Shown one piece after another: positions 1 through 8,344 of a DNA stretch of 64,000 nt (within the stretch, counting starts at the first letter, position 1; the number at the start of each line of letters is the position of its first letter). Below the pieces are notes generated by a model. It searched no databases. It was given only the letters and a program-made list of their open reading frames with translations, and was not told the origin of the DNA. The stretch lies in the NCBI GenBank assembly GCA_963761525.1, contig CAVXHG010000008.1:372001-436000 (forward strand), read 5' to 3'. This DNA is from BOG-931 sp963761525 (GTDB lineage: Bacteria > Pseudomonadota > Alphaproteobacteria > Rhizobiales > Xanthobacteraceae). A program made the position numbers and the translations under genes.

Positions 1-259
1 CGGCGAACTGCGCCGCGGCGACGAAGCGATCCGGCTGACCGACCGCGAACGCGACATGCTGCGGATATTGACCTCCAATGTCGGCGAGACGGTGCCGCGC
101 CAGGCGCTTGCCGGAAACGGCGAAGCGGTCGGCGAGCGCACGGTCGACGTGCAGGTCAATCGGCTTCGGCGCAAGATCGAGCGCGATCCGGGCAATCCGC
201 TCATCGTGCAAACCGTTCGCGGTATCGGTTATCGGCTGGTGCCAGCCTCTAGCGTATGA
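1..259 (+). CDS. OmpR-family response regulator, C-terminal part (5' end outside window)
   Basis: The window opens inside this gene; reading starts at base 2. The visible 85 residues are the winged-helix DNA-binding domain of an OmpR/PhoB-type response regulator: TDRERDML opens the domain, VDVQVNRLRRKIE is the recognition-helix region, and VRGIGYRLV forms the closing beta hairpin just before the TGA. The receiver domain with its phosphorylated Asp must lie upstream of base 1. A histidine kinase starts 64 bases downstream on the same strand, so the two very probably form one two-component pair, with the kinase phosphorylating this transcription factor. The regulated genes cannot be named from the window. 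Confidence 0.93.
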   Translation, partial: GELRRGDEAIRLTDRERDMLRILTSNVGETVPRQALAGNGEAVGERTVDVQVNRLRRKIERDPGNPLIVQTVRGIGYRLVPASSV

Positions 260-323
260 TCCCGAAAGGGGAAGGCGATCAGCCGATGAGATCGTGCCCG
301 AACGCGGAAGCGCAAACGCCGTC

Positions 324-1754
324 ATGGTGAATCTCGACGACAGCATCGGGCGTCTGCGGATCGCGGCCAGCCATCTTGTGAGCGCCGCGAATTCGGCCGC
401 GGGCGCAGCAAGCTACGTCACCGGGCCGTGGGATCGTTTCACGCGCTGGCTGCGGTCGGTGATGCCGACCGGACTTTATGCCCGCGCACTTCTGATCGTC
501 ATCATCCCGATGGTCGTGCTGCAATCGATCGTCGCTCTTTTGTACATCGAGCGGCAATCAAGCGTGGTGAACTATTATCTGTCGTCGACGGTAACGCAGG
601 AGATCGCGGCGCTGGTCGACCTCTACAAGACTTTTCCGGAAAGCGGCAATCACGCACAACTGCGCCGCGTCGCCCAGGAACGCCTCGGTCTCGTGGTCGA
701 CTTCTTGCCGGGCGCCGAACTGCCGCCGCCCGGACCGAAGCCGTTTTTTTCGCAGCTCGACCAGAAATTGTCCGACGAAATCCGCAAGCAGATCGGCTTG
801 CCATTCTGGATCGATACCGTCGGCCGTTCCTCTATCGTCGAAATTCGCATCAAGCTTGACGATGCCGTGATGCGGGTTTTTGCGCCGCGCGCCGCCGCCT
901 ACAATTCAAATTCGCTGGTGTTCCTGGTCTGGATGGTCCTGACCTCGCTGGTCGTGTTGACCGTCGCGATCCTGTTCCTGCGCAACCAGATCAAGCCGAT
1001 CGTCCGGCTCGCCGATGCCGCGGAAGCGTTCGGCAAGGGCCGCGATGTGGCTAATTTCCGCCCGCGCGGTGCACGCGAGGTGCGGCGCGCCGCTGCCGCC
1101 TTCCTTGAAATGAAAGTTCGTATCGAACGCGCCATGGAACAGCGCACCACGATGCTGGCCGGCGTTTCTCACGACCTTCGCACCGTGCTTACCCGTTTCA
1201 AGCTTGAACTCGCCTTCTTTGGCGACGGTGCTGAAGTCGACGCGATCAAGAAAGACGTCGACGAGATGGCGGCGATGCTCGAGGCCTACCTCGCCTTTGC
1301 GCGCGGCGATACAGGAGAGCAATCGGAGCCGACCGATATCGAAGCGCTGCTGGAGGATCTGCGGCTCGATGCCGAGCGCCACGGTCATCCCGCGACGGTA
1401 GCATTCCACGGTCCGCCTGAAGTCACGGTGCGTCCGGCGGCGTTCAAACGCTGCATCTATAATCTTGTCTCAAACGCCGGGCGGTTCGCGAAAAAAATCG
1501 CCATCACCGGCCATCGGGATCACCGCTGGCTTACCGTCACGGTCGATGACGATGGCCCGGGCATTCCGCAGCAGTTGCGCGAGGACGTGTTCAAGCCGTT
1601 CCTGCGGCTCGACGACGCTCGCAATCAGGACGAGGGCGGCACCGGATTGGGTCTGGCCATCGCCCGCGACATCGCGCGTTCGCATGGCGGCGAAATCACG
1701 CTTGGTGCCAGCCCGACGGGTGGACTACGCGCGGCGGTGCGGATACCAGTCTAG
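324..1754 (+). CDS. EnvZ-like membrane sensor histidine kinase
   Basis: A 476-residue sensor kinase. Order: cytoplasmic N-terminus, first membrane helix near residues 55-75, a periplasmic sensor loop to about 190, second helix near 195-219, HAMP linker, dimerisation/phosphoacceptor domain with SHDLRT (His about 283), then the ATPase domain with the N box NLVSNAGR, DDDGPGIP and the G2 box GGTGLGLAIA. Established function of the family: autophosphorylation on His and transfer to the partner regulator, here the gene just upstream. The open frame extends back over the regulator to base 78, but that stretch is out of frame with it and lacks family sequence; the ATG at 324 gives a normal N-terminus. 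The stimulus is not predictable. Confidence 0.9.
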   Translation: MVNLDDSIGRLRIAASHLVSAANSAAGAASYVTGPWDRFTRWLRSVMPTGLYARALLIVIIPMVVLQSIVALLYIERQSSVVNYYLSSTVTQEIAALVDLYKTFPESGNHAQLRRVAQERLGLVVDFLPGAELPPPGPKPFFSQLDQKLSDEIRKQIGLPFWIDTVGRSSIVEIRIKLDDAVMRVFAPRAAAYNSNSLVFLVWMVLTSLVVLTVAILFLRNQIKPIVRLADAAEAFGKGRDVANFRPRGAREVRRAAAAFLEMKVRIERAMEQRTTMLAGVSHDLRTVLTRFKLELAFFGDGAEVDAIKKDVDEMAAMLEAYLAFARGDTGEQSEPTDIEALLEDLRLDAERHGHPATVAFHGPPEVTVRPAAFKRCIYNLVSNAGRFAKKIAITGHRDHRWLTVTVDDDGPGIPQQLREDVFKPFLRLDDARNQDEGGTGLGLAIARDIARSHGGEITLGASPTGGLRAAVRIPV

Positions 1755-1757
1755 CAA

Positions 1758-3290
1758 ATGGCAGATGAAGTCCTTCCGTCCGGCACGACGTTGCTGCTGA
1801 AAGGCGGCCGCGTTTTCACACCCGAGTCCGATTGGCACGATCCGCCGCAGGCGGATATTGCCGTTGCCGGCGACAAGATCGTCGGGGTTTCTTCAGACTA
1901 CCGCGCCGAAGGCCAAAGCATCCAGACGATCGATGCGCGCGATCACCTGGTGCTGCCGGGCTTCGTCAACGCCCACTATCACTCCCATGACGTGCTGGCC
2001 AAAGGTACGCTCGAAGAAGTGCCGCTGGAGTCGTGGCGACTCTACGCCCTGCCGCCGCAATATCCGCCGCGCTCCACCGAAGAGGTCTATGCGCGCACGC
2101 TGCTTGGCGCGCTGGAATGCCTACGCTCAGGGATGACGACCATTCAGGACATGCTGACGCTCTATCCATACGAGGATCGTCACATGGAAGCGGTGATGAA
2201 GGCCTACGACGAGGTCGGCATCCGCGTGATCTTTGCTCTGCAATACGCCGACCGCAAAGGCATCGAGACCATTCCGTTCTGGAAGGACACCTTTCCCGCC
2301 GAGCTTCATCCGCTGCTCTCGACCGCGGCTGAGCCGGAACGAAAGCTCGATCTGATCGGCCATTTTGAATCGACGCGGCTGAAGCAGCCTGCGCCGCCAC
2401 GCGTATCCTGGGCGCTCGGTCCATCCGCGCCGGAGCGGTGCTCCGAGGCGCTGATGCAGCGGACCATCGAGCTTGCACGCCGTTACGACATTCCGGTCTA
2501 CACGCACATCTATGAATCGCGCGGCATGGCGCTGCAGGCGCGGCTGACGCTGCCGGAATATAGCGGTCTGTTGATCAAGCGGCTTGCAGAGGAGGGCGTG
2601 CTCGATCCGCGGCTCAATTTTGCCCACAGCGTCTGGCTTTCGGCGGAGGAAATCGATCTGCTGGGCGAGCATGGCGCGGGCGTCGTGCTCAATCCCCAGG
2701 GCAATCTGAAAATGAAATGCGGCATCGCGCCGATCCGTACCTTGCAAAAGGCCGGCGTGCGGATCGGGCTCGGCTGCGATAATTGCAGTTGTTCCGATGC
2801 GCAGAACATGTTCGTGGCGATGAAGCTGTTTGCGCTGCTCGCCGCGGTCAGCGATCCGATTCCGGGACCGCCGCAGGCCGTGGCGGCGTTGAAATCGGCG
2901 ACCGAAATGGGGGCGGAGGGGGCGCGGCTCGGCAACACAATCGGGCGGATCGCGCCGGGCTTCAAAGCCGACCTGACGCTGATCGATACCCGCGATCCGA
3001 CTTTCTCGCCGATGAACAGCGCTGCGCGCCAGCTCGTGCACATCGAAGCCGGTCGCGGCGTGCGCCACGTCATCGTCGACGGCAGGGTCGTGGTGCGCGA
3101 CCGGGCACTCACGACAGTCAGCGAGGCGACGATCTACGACGCCGTGAAAGCCGTGATGCCGGGCTTCCGGCGCGATTTCACGACGATTTCGCAACGGGTT
3201 GCCAAGCTACAGCCCTGGCTCGATCAAGCCCATCGCAAGATCATGGCAGCCGAACTCGACATCGAGCGCTTGCCGTTCAGCAGGAATTAG
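1758..3290 (+). CDS. Metal-dependent amidohydrolase (SsnA / chlorohydrolase / cytosine-deaminase-like)
   Basis: A 510-residue amidohydrolase-superfamily enzyme with the mononuclear metal set of the deaminase/chlorohydrolase branch: HxH in NAHYHSHD (His73, His75), His250 in YTHIYES, His290 in NFAHSVW and Asp341 in LGCDNCSCSD. N-terminal beta-sandwich (LLLKGGRVF) and C-terminal VIVDGRVVV strands match the fold. Enzymes of this branch deaminate or dechlorinate purine, pyrimidine or triazine rings; the substrate here is unknown. It begins 3 bases after the kinase stop, so it is probably cotranscribed with the two-component genes. Its stop overlaps by 4 bases the convergent flavin oxidoreductase stop. 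Confidence 0.85.
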   Translation: MADEVLPSGTTLLLKGGRVFTPESDWHDPPQADIAVAGDKIVGVSSDYRAEGQSIQTIDARDHLVLPGFVNAHYHSHDVLAKGTLEEVPLESWRLYALPPQYPPRSTEEVYARTLLGALECLRSGMTTIQDMLTLYPYEDRHMEAVMKAYDEVGIRVIFALQYADRKGIETIPFWKDTFPAELHPLLSTAAEPERKLDLIGHFESTRLKQPAPPRVSWALGPSAPERCSEALMQRTIELARRYDIPVYTHIYESRGMALQARLTLPEYSGLLIKRLAEEGVLDPRLNFAHSVWLSAEEIDLLGEHGAGVVLNPQGNLKMKCGIAPIRTLQKAGVRIGLGCDNCSCSDAQNMFVAMKLFALLAAVSDPIPGPPQAVAALKSATEMGAEGARLGNTIGRIAPGFKADLTLIDTRDPTFSPMNSAARQLVHIEAGRGVRHVIVDGRVVVRDRALTTVSEATIYDAVKAVMPGFRRDFTTISQRVAKLQPWLDQAHRKIMAAELDIERLPFSRN

Positions 3291-4438
3291 GATTGCTGGC
3301 CGCTGGCCGGCGATAGCTTTCGGACCTCATCGCGCCGCCGCAGCCACCATGCGTAGGATTGCGGCAGCAAGGTCAGCGGATCGGCGCCACCGAGCGTTTG
3401 CGCGGCATGCACCGGCCAATTCGGATCCCACATCATTTCGCGCGCCAGCGCGATCAGGTCACAACGGCCCTCTTGCAGATAGCCTTCCGCCTGCTTCGGA
3501 TCGGTGATCAGTCCGACCGCCATGGTCGGAATGTCGGCTTCGCGGCGGATGCGTTCTGCGAACGGCACATGATAGCCGGGCACACGTGGCACAACCGACA
3601 GCGTCAGCGGCCCTTCGATGCCGCCCGAGGAGCAATCGATGACGTCCACGCCGCGCTGCTTGAGCTCCTTGGCAAGCGCGATTGTATCATCGAGCTCCCA
3701 GGCGCCGCCTTTGCCGTCGACGCAGGAGGCGCGGAAAAACAGCGGCCGGTCGTTCGGCCAGCTTTCGCGCACGGCTTCCATCAGCTCAAGCGCAAAACGC
3801 ATCCGTCCTTGCAGGTCGCCGCCGTAACTGTCCTGTCGCTTGTTGGTAATCGGCGAAAGGAATTGCTGGATAATGTAACCATGCGCGCCGTGAATCTCGC
3901 AGATGTCGAATCCGGCATCGAGCGAGTGCCTGGCAGCATCGACATGGCTGGTGATCACCTGTTTGATGTCGTCGCGATCCATCTCGCGCGGCACCATGGC
4001 GCCGGCTTTGAACGGAATCGGGCTTGGCGCGATGCCCTGCCACGGCGGCTCGCCATGTTTGGCGTCCTCTTCGCTCAACGGCGCAAAACCTTCCCACGGC
4101 GCCTTGGTCGCGACCTTGCGGCCGGCATGGCCGAGCTGGATCGCGCTCAGTGCGCCCTGACTGCGCAGGAAGTCGGTAATGCGCCGCCACGCCTTGACCT
4201 GGGCGTCGGTGTAAATCCCGGGGCAATGATAGGTCTTGCGCGCGCGTTCTTCGACCGTTGTCTCTTCCACGAAGACGATGCCGGCGCCGCCCATCGCGAA
4301 CTTCCCGAGGTGGACCAGGTGCCAATCGGTCGGTGCGCCGTCCACCGCCGCGTATTGCGACATTGGCGAAACCACGATGCGGTTTCGCGCGGTCAGCCCG
4401 CGTAATGTGATCGGCGTCAGCAGCAAAGGTGCATTCAT
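3287..4438 (-). CDS. NADH:flavin oxidoreductase, Old Yellow Enzyme family (YqjM-like)
   Basis: A 383-residue FMN-dependent ene-reductase of the YqjM/NemA group. Seen: the FMN-binding start NRIVVSPMSQYA, the substrate His pair region IQLGHAGRK, EIHGAHGYIIQQFLSP, the loop NKRQDSYGG, and the C-terminal phosphate-binding GLITDPKQAE. Family enzymes reduce activated C=C bonds with NAD(P)H. The Cys that tunes flavin potential in YqjM (PMCxY) is Ser27 here, whereas the second copy near 45.6 kb keeps Cys. The ATG at 4438 was chosen over an upstream in-frame codon at 4483 because family members begin at this point (MNAPLLLTPITLRG). It converges on the amidohydrolase gene with a 4-base overlap. Confidence 0.9.
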   Translation of the reverse strand: MNAPLLLTPITLRGLTARNRIVVSPMSQYAAVDGAPTDWHLVHLGKFAMGGAGIVFVEETTVEERARKTYHCPGIYTDAQVKAWRRITDFLRSQGALSAIQLGHAGRKVATKAPWEGFAPLSEEDAKHGEPPWQGIAPSPIPFKAGAMVPREMDRDDIKQVITSHVDAARHSLDAGFDICEIHGAHGYIIQQFLSPITNKRQDSYGGDLQGRMRFALELMEAVRESWPNDRPLFFRASCVDGKGGAWELDDTIALAKELKQRGVDVIDCSSGGIEGPLTLSVVPRVPGYHVPFAERIRREADIPTMAVGLITDPKQAEGYLQEGRCDLIALAREMMWDPNWPVHAAQTLGGADPLTLLPQSYAWWLRRRDEVRKLSPASGQQS

Positions 4439-4641
4439 CAGGCGACCTTTGCCGGTCCCTTGATTGGCCGTCAACAGCCGCACGCGCTACGCGACATTTA
4501 CGGTTCTCGACCCGCCGGAACCGTTGGTGTAGCGTCCTTCGATCGCTGCCAACGATTGGCATGCCACAAGGCAAAGGCGGCGGAACGCGAGCATTAGCTC
4601 GTGTGATTTGGAGGAGATGCCCGGGCTCACGGAGCATCGCC

Positions 4642-5655
4642 ATGGTCTTCTCACATCGAGTGTCTTTCTCGCGCCGAGTCACTTTCTCCCGCCGAAGCTT
4701 TTTGCTTTCGACAGTGGGTCTCGCCGCTGCGACTTTCGTTTCGAAGCCAGCGAAAGCCGAAACCTTTCCGGAGCGGCCGATACGGTTTGTTGTGCCATTT
4801 CCGGCTGGCGGCGTCAGCGACATCATTGCGCGCCAGATCGGGCAATCGCTGTCGGAGCGGCTCGGCCAGCCCCTCGTGATCGAGGATCGCGGCGGTGCGG
4901 GCAGCAATGTCGGGACCGATTTTGTGGTTCATTCGCAGCCGGACGGTTACACGCTTTTGCTCGATGGCTCCGCCAATGCGGTCAACGCTACGCTCTATCC
5001 TGATCTCAATTTCGTCTATCTGCGCGATATAACGCCGGTCGCGAGCGTGTTTCGCGCGCCGCATATCATGGAGGTCAATCCGTCATTCCCGGCGCAGACG
5101 ATTCCGGATTTTATCGCTTATGCCAAGTCCCATCCACGGCAGCTCAATATGGCATCGGCCGGCGTCGGCACGATTTCCCATATGGCCGGCGAATTGTTCG
5201 CCATGATGACCGGCATCGAACTGACGCATGTGCCGTATCGCGGCGCGGGGCCGGCGCTGGTCGACATGCTTGGCGGCCAGGTTCAGGTGATGTTCGACAA
5301 CGCAGCATCGTCGATCGAGCACGTCCGCGCCGGCCGGCTGCACGCGCTGGGCGTGACGACCGCGGCGCGTGTCGATGCGCTGCCGAATGTGCCGTCGATC
5401 GGCGAGTTCGTTTCGGGCTACGAGGCGAGCAACGTCAATGGCATCGGCGTACCGGGGAAGACACCGGATGAAGTTGTCATGAAGCTCAATGGCGAGATCG
5501 ACGCTATCCTGGGCGATCCTGCGACCAAAGCGCGATTTGCCCAATTGGGCGGCGCGCCGATGATCGGCTCATCGCTGGATTACAAGGCGTTCCTTACCGC
5601 GGAAACGGATAAGTGGGCCAAGGTGGTGAAAGCCGCCGGTCTCAAGCCAGGCTAG
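4642..5655 (+). CDS. Tat-exported Bug/TctC-family substrate-binding protein
   Basis: A 337-residue periplasmic binding protein of the tripartite tricarboxylate transporter (Bug/TctC) family. The N-terminus has a twin-arginine motif SRRSFLLS followed by a hydrophobic stretch and an AKA cleavage site before ETFPERPIRFVVPFPAGG, the family hallmark. Other family marks are GGAGSNVGTDFV, the LNMASAGVGT strand and THVPYRGAGPAL in the hinge. The open frame runs back to 4429, but the ATG at 4642 has GGAG 7 bases upstream and produces the signal peptide. Such proteins carry small carboxylates to TctAB permeases; no permease adjoins, the only one being at 16.4-18.5 kb. Ligand unknown. Confidence 0.9.
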   Translation: MVFSHRVSFSRRVTFSRRSFLLSTVGLAAATFVSKPAKAETFPERPIRFVVPFPAGGVSDIIARQIGQSLSERLGQPLVIEDRGGAGSNVGTDFVVHSQPDGYTLLLDGSANAVNATLYPDLNFVYLRDITPVASVFRAPHIMEVNPSFPAQTIPDFIAYAKSHPRQLNMASAGVGTISHMAGELFAMMTGIELTHVPYRGAGPALVDMLGGQVQVMFDNAASSIEHVRAGRLHALGVTTAARVDALPNVPSIGEFVSGYEASNVNGIGVPGKTPDEVVMKLNGEIDAILGDPATKARFAQLGGAPMIGSSLDYKAFLTAETDKWAKVVKAAGLKPG

Positions 5656-5695
5656 CCGAACAGAACAACCTCGCGCTACCGCCGTTATTCCGGGC

Positions 5696-6088
5696 ATGTG
5701 GTGGCATAGCCCGGAACCAGAAAATGACGAGGAGCGCCGTGCGGAAATCCGCAGGCTTGAGGGCATTCGCGATCGTCTGCTCGAGAAGGCGCCGCGATCC
5801 TTCACCATGAAACGGCTATTATTGCCGGTGATGATGGCGATGTTCCTGCTCGCACTCGGGCAGGGAATTTGGAAGCATCCGGGTTCCGTACCCCCCGGCG
5901 TCGTATTGTTTAGCGCCGTATTTTTCCTCCTCCTCGGCCACGGCGTTTGGAAGACGCTTAAAACACCGGCTCCCGGCGACCGCTGGGGTTATTCAGACGC
6001 GCTCGGCTACGAGGGCGACGGTCCGCGCGAACTTCAGGCTCGGATTGAAAGACTTCGCGCGCAGATGACGGATCAACGCACTCCCTAA
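5696..6088 (+). CDS. Small membrane protein of unknown function
   Basis: A 130-residue protein I do not recognise. It starts MWWHSPEPENDEERRAEI with a charged, probably helical, cytoplasmic segment, then has two hydrophobic helices (about residues 40-58 and 67-86, joined by a short KHPGSVPPG turn) and an acidic/basic C-terminal tail with an EGDGPRELQARIERLRAQ coiled-coil-like end. It sits 40 bases downstream of the TctC gene on the same strand and could be cotranscribed. It converges on the broken tctC gene that follows. Coding is supported by a full-length open frame with membrane-protein composition, not by a family match. Confidence 0.6.
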   Translation: MWWHSPEPENDEERRAEIRRLEGIRDRLLEKAPRSFTMKRLLLPVMMAMFLLALGQGIWKHPGSVPPGVVLFSAVFFLLLGHGVWKTLKTPAPGDRWGYSDALGYEGDGPRELQARIERLRAQMTDQRTP

Positions 6089-6165
6089 GTGCGGTACATT
6101 TCTTCGACGGTCATGCCATCAAGAACGCCGTGCCAGAGCTTGGTTTCGTCGACAAAAGCGGCCGC

Positions 6166-7137
6166 TTATTCCTTTTCGACAGAGACGCCCTGAAGTATCT
6201 CGCCCCAATACTTTGTCTGGTCGGCGATGAACTTTGCGAACTCTTGCGGCGATTTGACGAACACCTCCGCCCCCGAATCGACAAGAGTTCAACGGGCATC
6301 GGTATCCTCCATTGTGTATTTGGCAGCGGCGGCGAGTTTCTGGATGATTGGGTCCGGGGTGTGGGCTGGCGCGACCAGGCCGAACCACGTGCCCTGCGTG
6401 TAATTGAAGCCGCTTTCAAGGAAGGTTGGCACCTTCGGATAAATGCTCAAACGCTTTCGCGATGTGACTGCCAGAGGTTTGAGCTTGCCTGCCGAAATGC
6501 CACCTGCAACCGCCAGCGGTCCGCTAAATTCGAATTGTACCTCACCGTTCATGACGCCGACGGAAGCCGGTGCGCCGCCGCGGTAATGGACGGCTTGCAG
6601 TTTCTGGCCGATCAGCCGCTCGAATTGCAGCGCAGCGAGATGTGCGCTGCTGCCGATGCCGGATGTCGCGTAAGTGATCTTGCCGGGATGTGCTTTGACG
6701 TAGGCAATCAACTCTTTCAGTGAGTTCACAGGCAACGATGAATTCACCACGAGCACATTCGAACTATTGGCAATCGTGCCGATGGGCGCGAAATCACTTT
6801 GGCTGTACGGCAGGTGCTTCGACAACGTCACGTTGCTGACGAACGGCATGCTGACCATTTCGATTGTGTAGCCGTCGGGACTGGCGCGCGCGACCGTTTC
6901 AGTGCCGATCAGGGTGCTGTCGCCGGCGCGATTGATGACCTCCACCGATTGGCCAAGCTTGCTCTCGATGCCGGGAGACAGGATTCGCGCGATCTGATCG
7001 GTCACGCCGCCTGGCGCATAAGGCACGATCAATTGGATGGCATGATCGGGATAATCGGCCGCTTTAACGCTCGCACAGATGGTGGCGAATGAAGCAAGAA
7101 CCGCGATGGTTGTACTTAGCCTGAAAGTTCCCAGCAT
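6166..7137 (-). pseudogene. Bug/TctC-family binding protein gene interrupted by an in-frame TGA
   Basis: The first 282 codons encode a signal peptide and most of a Bug/TctC periplasmic binding protein (DYPDHAIQLIVPYAPGG; DSTLIGTETVA; THLAALQFE-type hinge; VHYRGGAPASV). A TGA at 6289-6291 then stops the frame after EDTDAR. Reading straight through it in the same frame gives a typical family C-terminus (VDSGAEVFVKSPQEFAKF, then FIADQTKYWGEILQ) up to a TAA at 6166-6168, for a family-normal total of 323 codons. So this is a nonsense codon, not a frameshift. An AAGGG sits upstream of the ATG. It may be a true decayed gene or one wrong base; truncation removes the last strand and helix of the fold. 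Confidence 0.85.
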
Positions 7138-7463
7138 GCGCGACCCTTAAGCAATGATCGAGCTCACACACCGAGCCTGCCGAAGACTCGGTTGTTCCGC
7201 AATGCGGTGCGGGTGCGGTTCCACAATTCCCTGCGCAGGGGCGCACTATGATCGCGCTACAGGGATCGAATGTTGATCATCTGCGGTCTGCCATCTCTTT
7301 ATAAGCAGCAGAAACAAAATTTTGCATTGGCAAATGCGCAGTGGCTGCTCAATTCAAGCCGGTGTCGTTTGAGCGGATTGTGTACCGGGCCGAGCGTTCA
7401 GCTGCGGTGCAACCGTGGGGTTGCGGCGTCGGTCAGCGCGCGATCGCTAAACGAAGATTATGG
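7138..7463. other. Intergenic stretch without recognisable gene
   Basis: The 326 bases between the start of the broken tctC gene and the stop of the GST gene, both on the minus strand, hold only short open frames without family sequence or a convincing ribosome-binding site. I see no clear intrinsic terminator for the GST operon. The tctC promoter presumably lies in the part nearest 7138. Confidence 0.5.
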
Positions 7464-8252
7464 TCACGCTGCTTTCAGCAGCTCCTGGACTTTTGGCCAC
7501 GGATCGGGCGCCAGATTCTTGAACGGCGCCCAATCGGATTCCTGCATCCGGTCGAAGATCGTGGATTTCACTGACGGCCGCTCGCGCACCCGTGCCCACC
7601 AATCTACGATCTTGGGTTCTTTCTGCCACATCCCGCCAAGCTTCAGGAGTTCGAGCCGCAGGATATAGGGGATCACGGCACAGTCGGCATTGCTGAAAGC
7701 GTCGCCGGCGAGATAGGGGCCCTTATTCAGATCCTCGGCCATCCACGAGATCATTTTCTGGTGCTGATGGAGCGCGTCGATGACGAACTCCGACTCGAGA
7801 CCGTGCTCGATCACGCTGCGCTTGTATTCGACGCGACGCTTGAGCGGCGCCTTGTTGATCTCGGCAAGCCATGCGTCCTTCGTCATCTTCAGAAAGCGAG
7901 GACGGAAAGCCGTGGCGAAAGTCATGATCGTGCAAGCATTGTGCATGTATTCGTCGATCAGCTTGTTGTAGAGCCGGACCCGGTGACGGGCGACTGGAGT
8001 CGTTGGCATCAGCGGCGGGTTAGGGAAGGCTTCGTCGATGTAATAGAGGATCAGCGAGGATTCGCAGATGACGTTGCCGTCGTGCACCAGCGTTGGGACG
8101 ACGCCGTTTGGATTGAGCTTCATGTAGGCCGGATCGTTCTGATCCCCGTTGAGCGCGAGCAGATGCTCGGTGAATTTCGTGCCTTTTTCCGCAAGCGCGA
8201 TCCGGACCTTCTGTGCGCAAACGGAATTGGTGTTGTGGTAGAGTTCCAACAT
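7464..8252 (-). CDS. Glutathione S-transferase family protein
   Basis: A 262-residue GST. The N-terminal thioredoxin-like domain starts MLELYHNTNSVCAQKVRIAL with a Ser-Val-Cys catalytic-region motif and carries the glutathione-binding NGVVPTLVHD and ICESSLILYYID stretches; the C-terminal all-helical domain includes GPYLAGDAFSNADCAVIPYI, the usual N-capping Ser/Asp region. The ATG at 8252 has a GGGAG/AGAAAG element upstream and starts exactly at the first beta strand; the open frame further back to 8348 has no homology. It is the last gene of a minus-strand run with the DsbD-like reductase, a peroxiredoxin and glutathionyl-hydroquinone reductase, pointing to thiol stress or detoxification. Substrate unknown. 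Confidence 0.88.
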   Translation of the reverse strand: MLELYHNTNSVCAQKVRIALAEKGTKFTEHLLALNGDQNDPAYMKLNPNGVVPTLVHDGNVICESSLILYYIDEAFPNPPLMPTTPVARHRVRLYNKLIDEYMHNACTIMTFATAFRPRFLKMTKDAWLAEINKAPLKRRVEYKRSVIEHGLESEFVIDALHQHQKMISWMAEDLNKGPYLAGDAFSNADCAVIPYILRLELLKLGGMWQKEPKIVDWWARVRERPSVKSTIFDRMQESDWAPFKNLAPDPWPKVQELLKAA

Positions 8253-8344
8253 TGCTTTCTCCCTTTCATTTTCGGTCGCGGCGTAAGCGCGATGCCGGTC
8301 GATCGCAAACAATCGAAGCGGGTCCGCACCGAAGCCGATCGAGA

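Noticed and set aside
2127..3194. Minus-strand open frame of 355 codons across the amidohydrolase gene
   Set aside because: It is antisense to a gene with complete catalytic motifs and shows only the Arg/His-rich composition of a GC-rich shadow frame.
6289..6291. Selenocysteine or programmed read-through at the TGA of tctC
   Set aside because: The family has no selenoprotein, and I found no hairpin of SECIS type directly after the codon; a nonsense mutation or base error is simpler.
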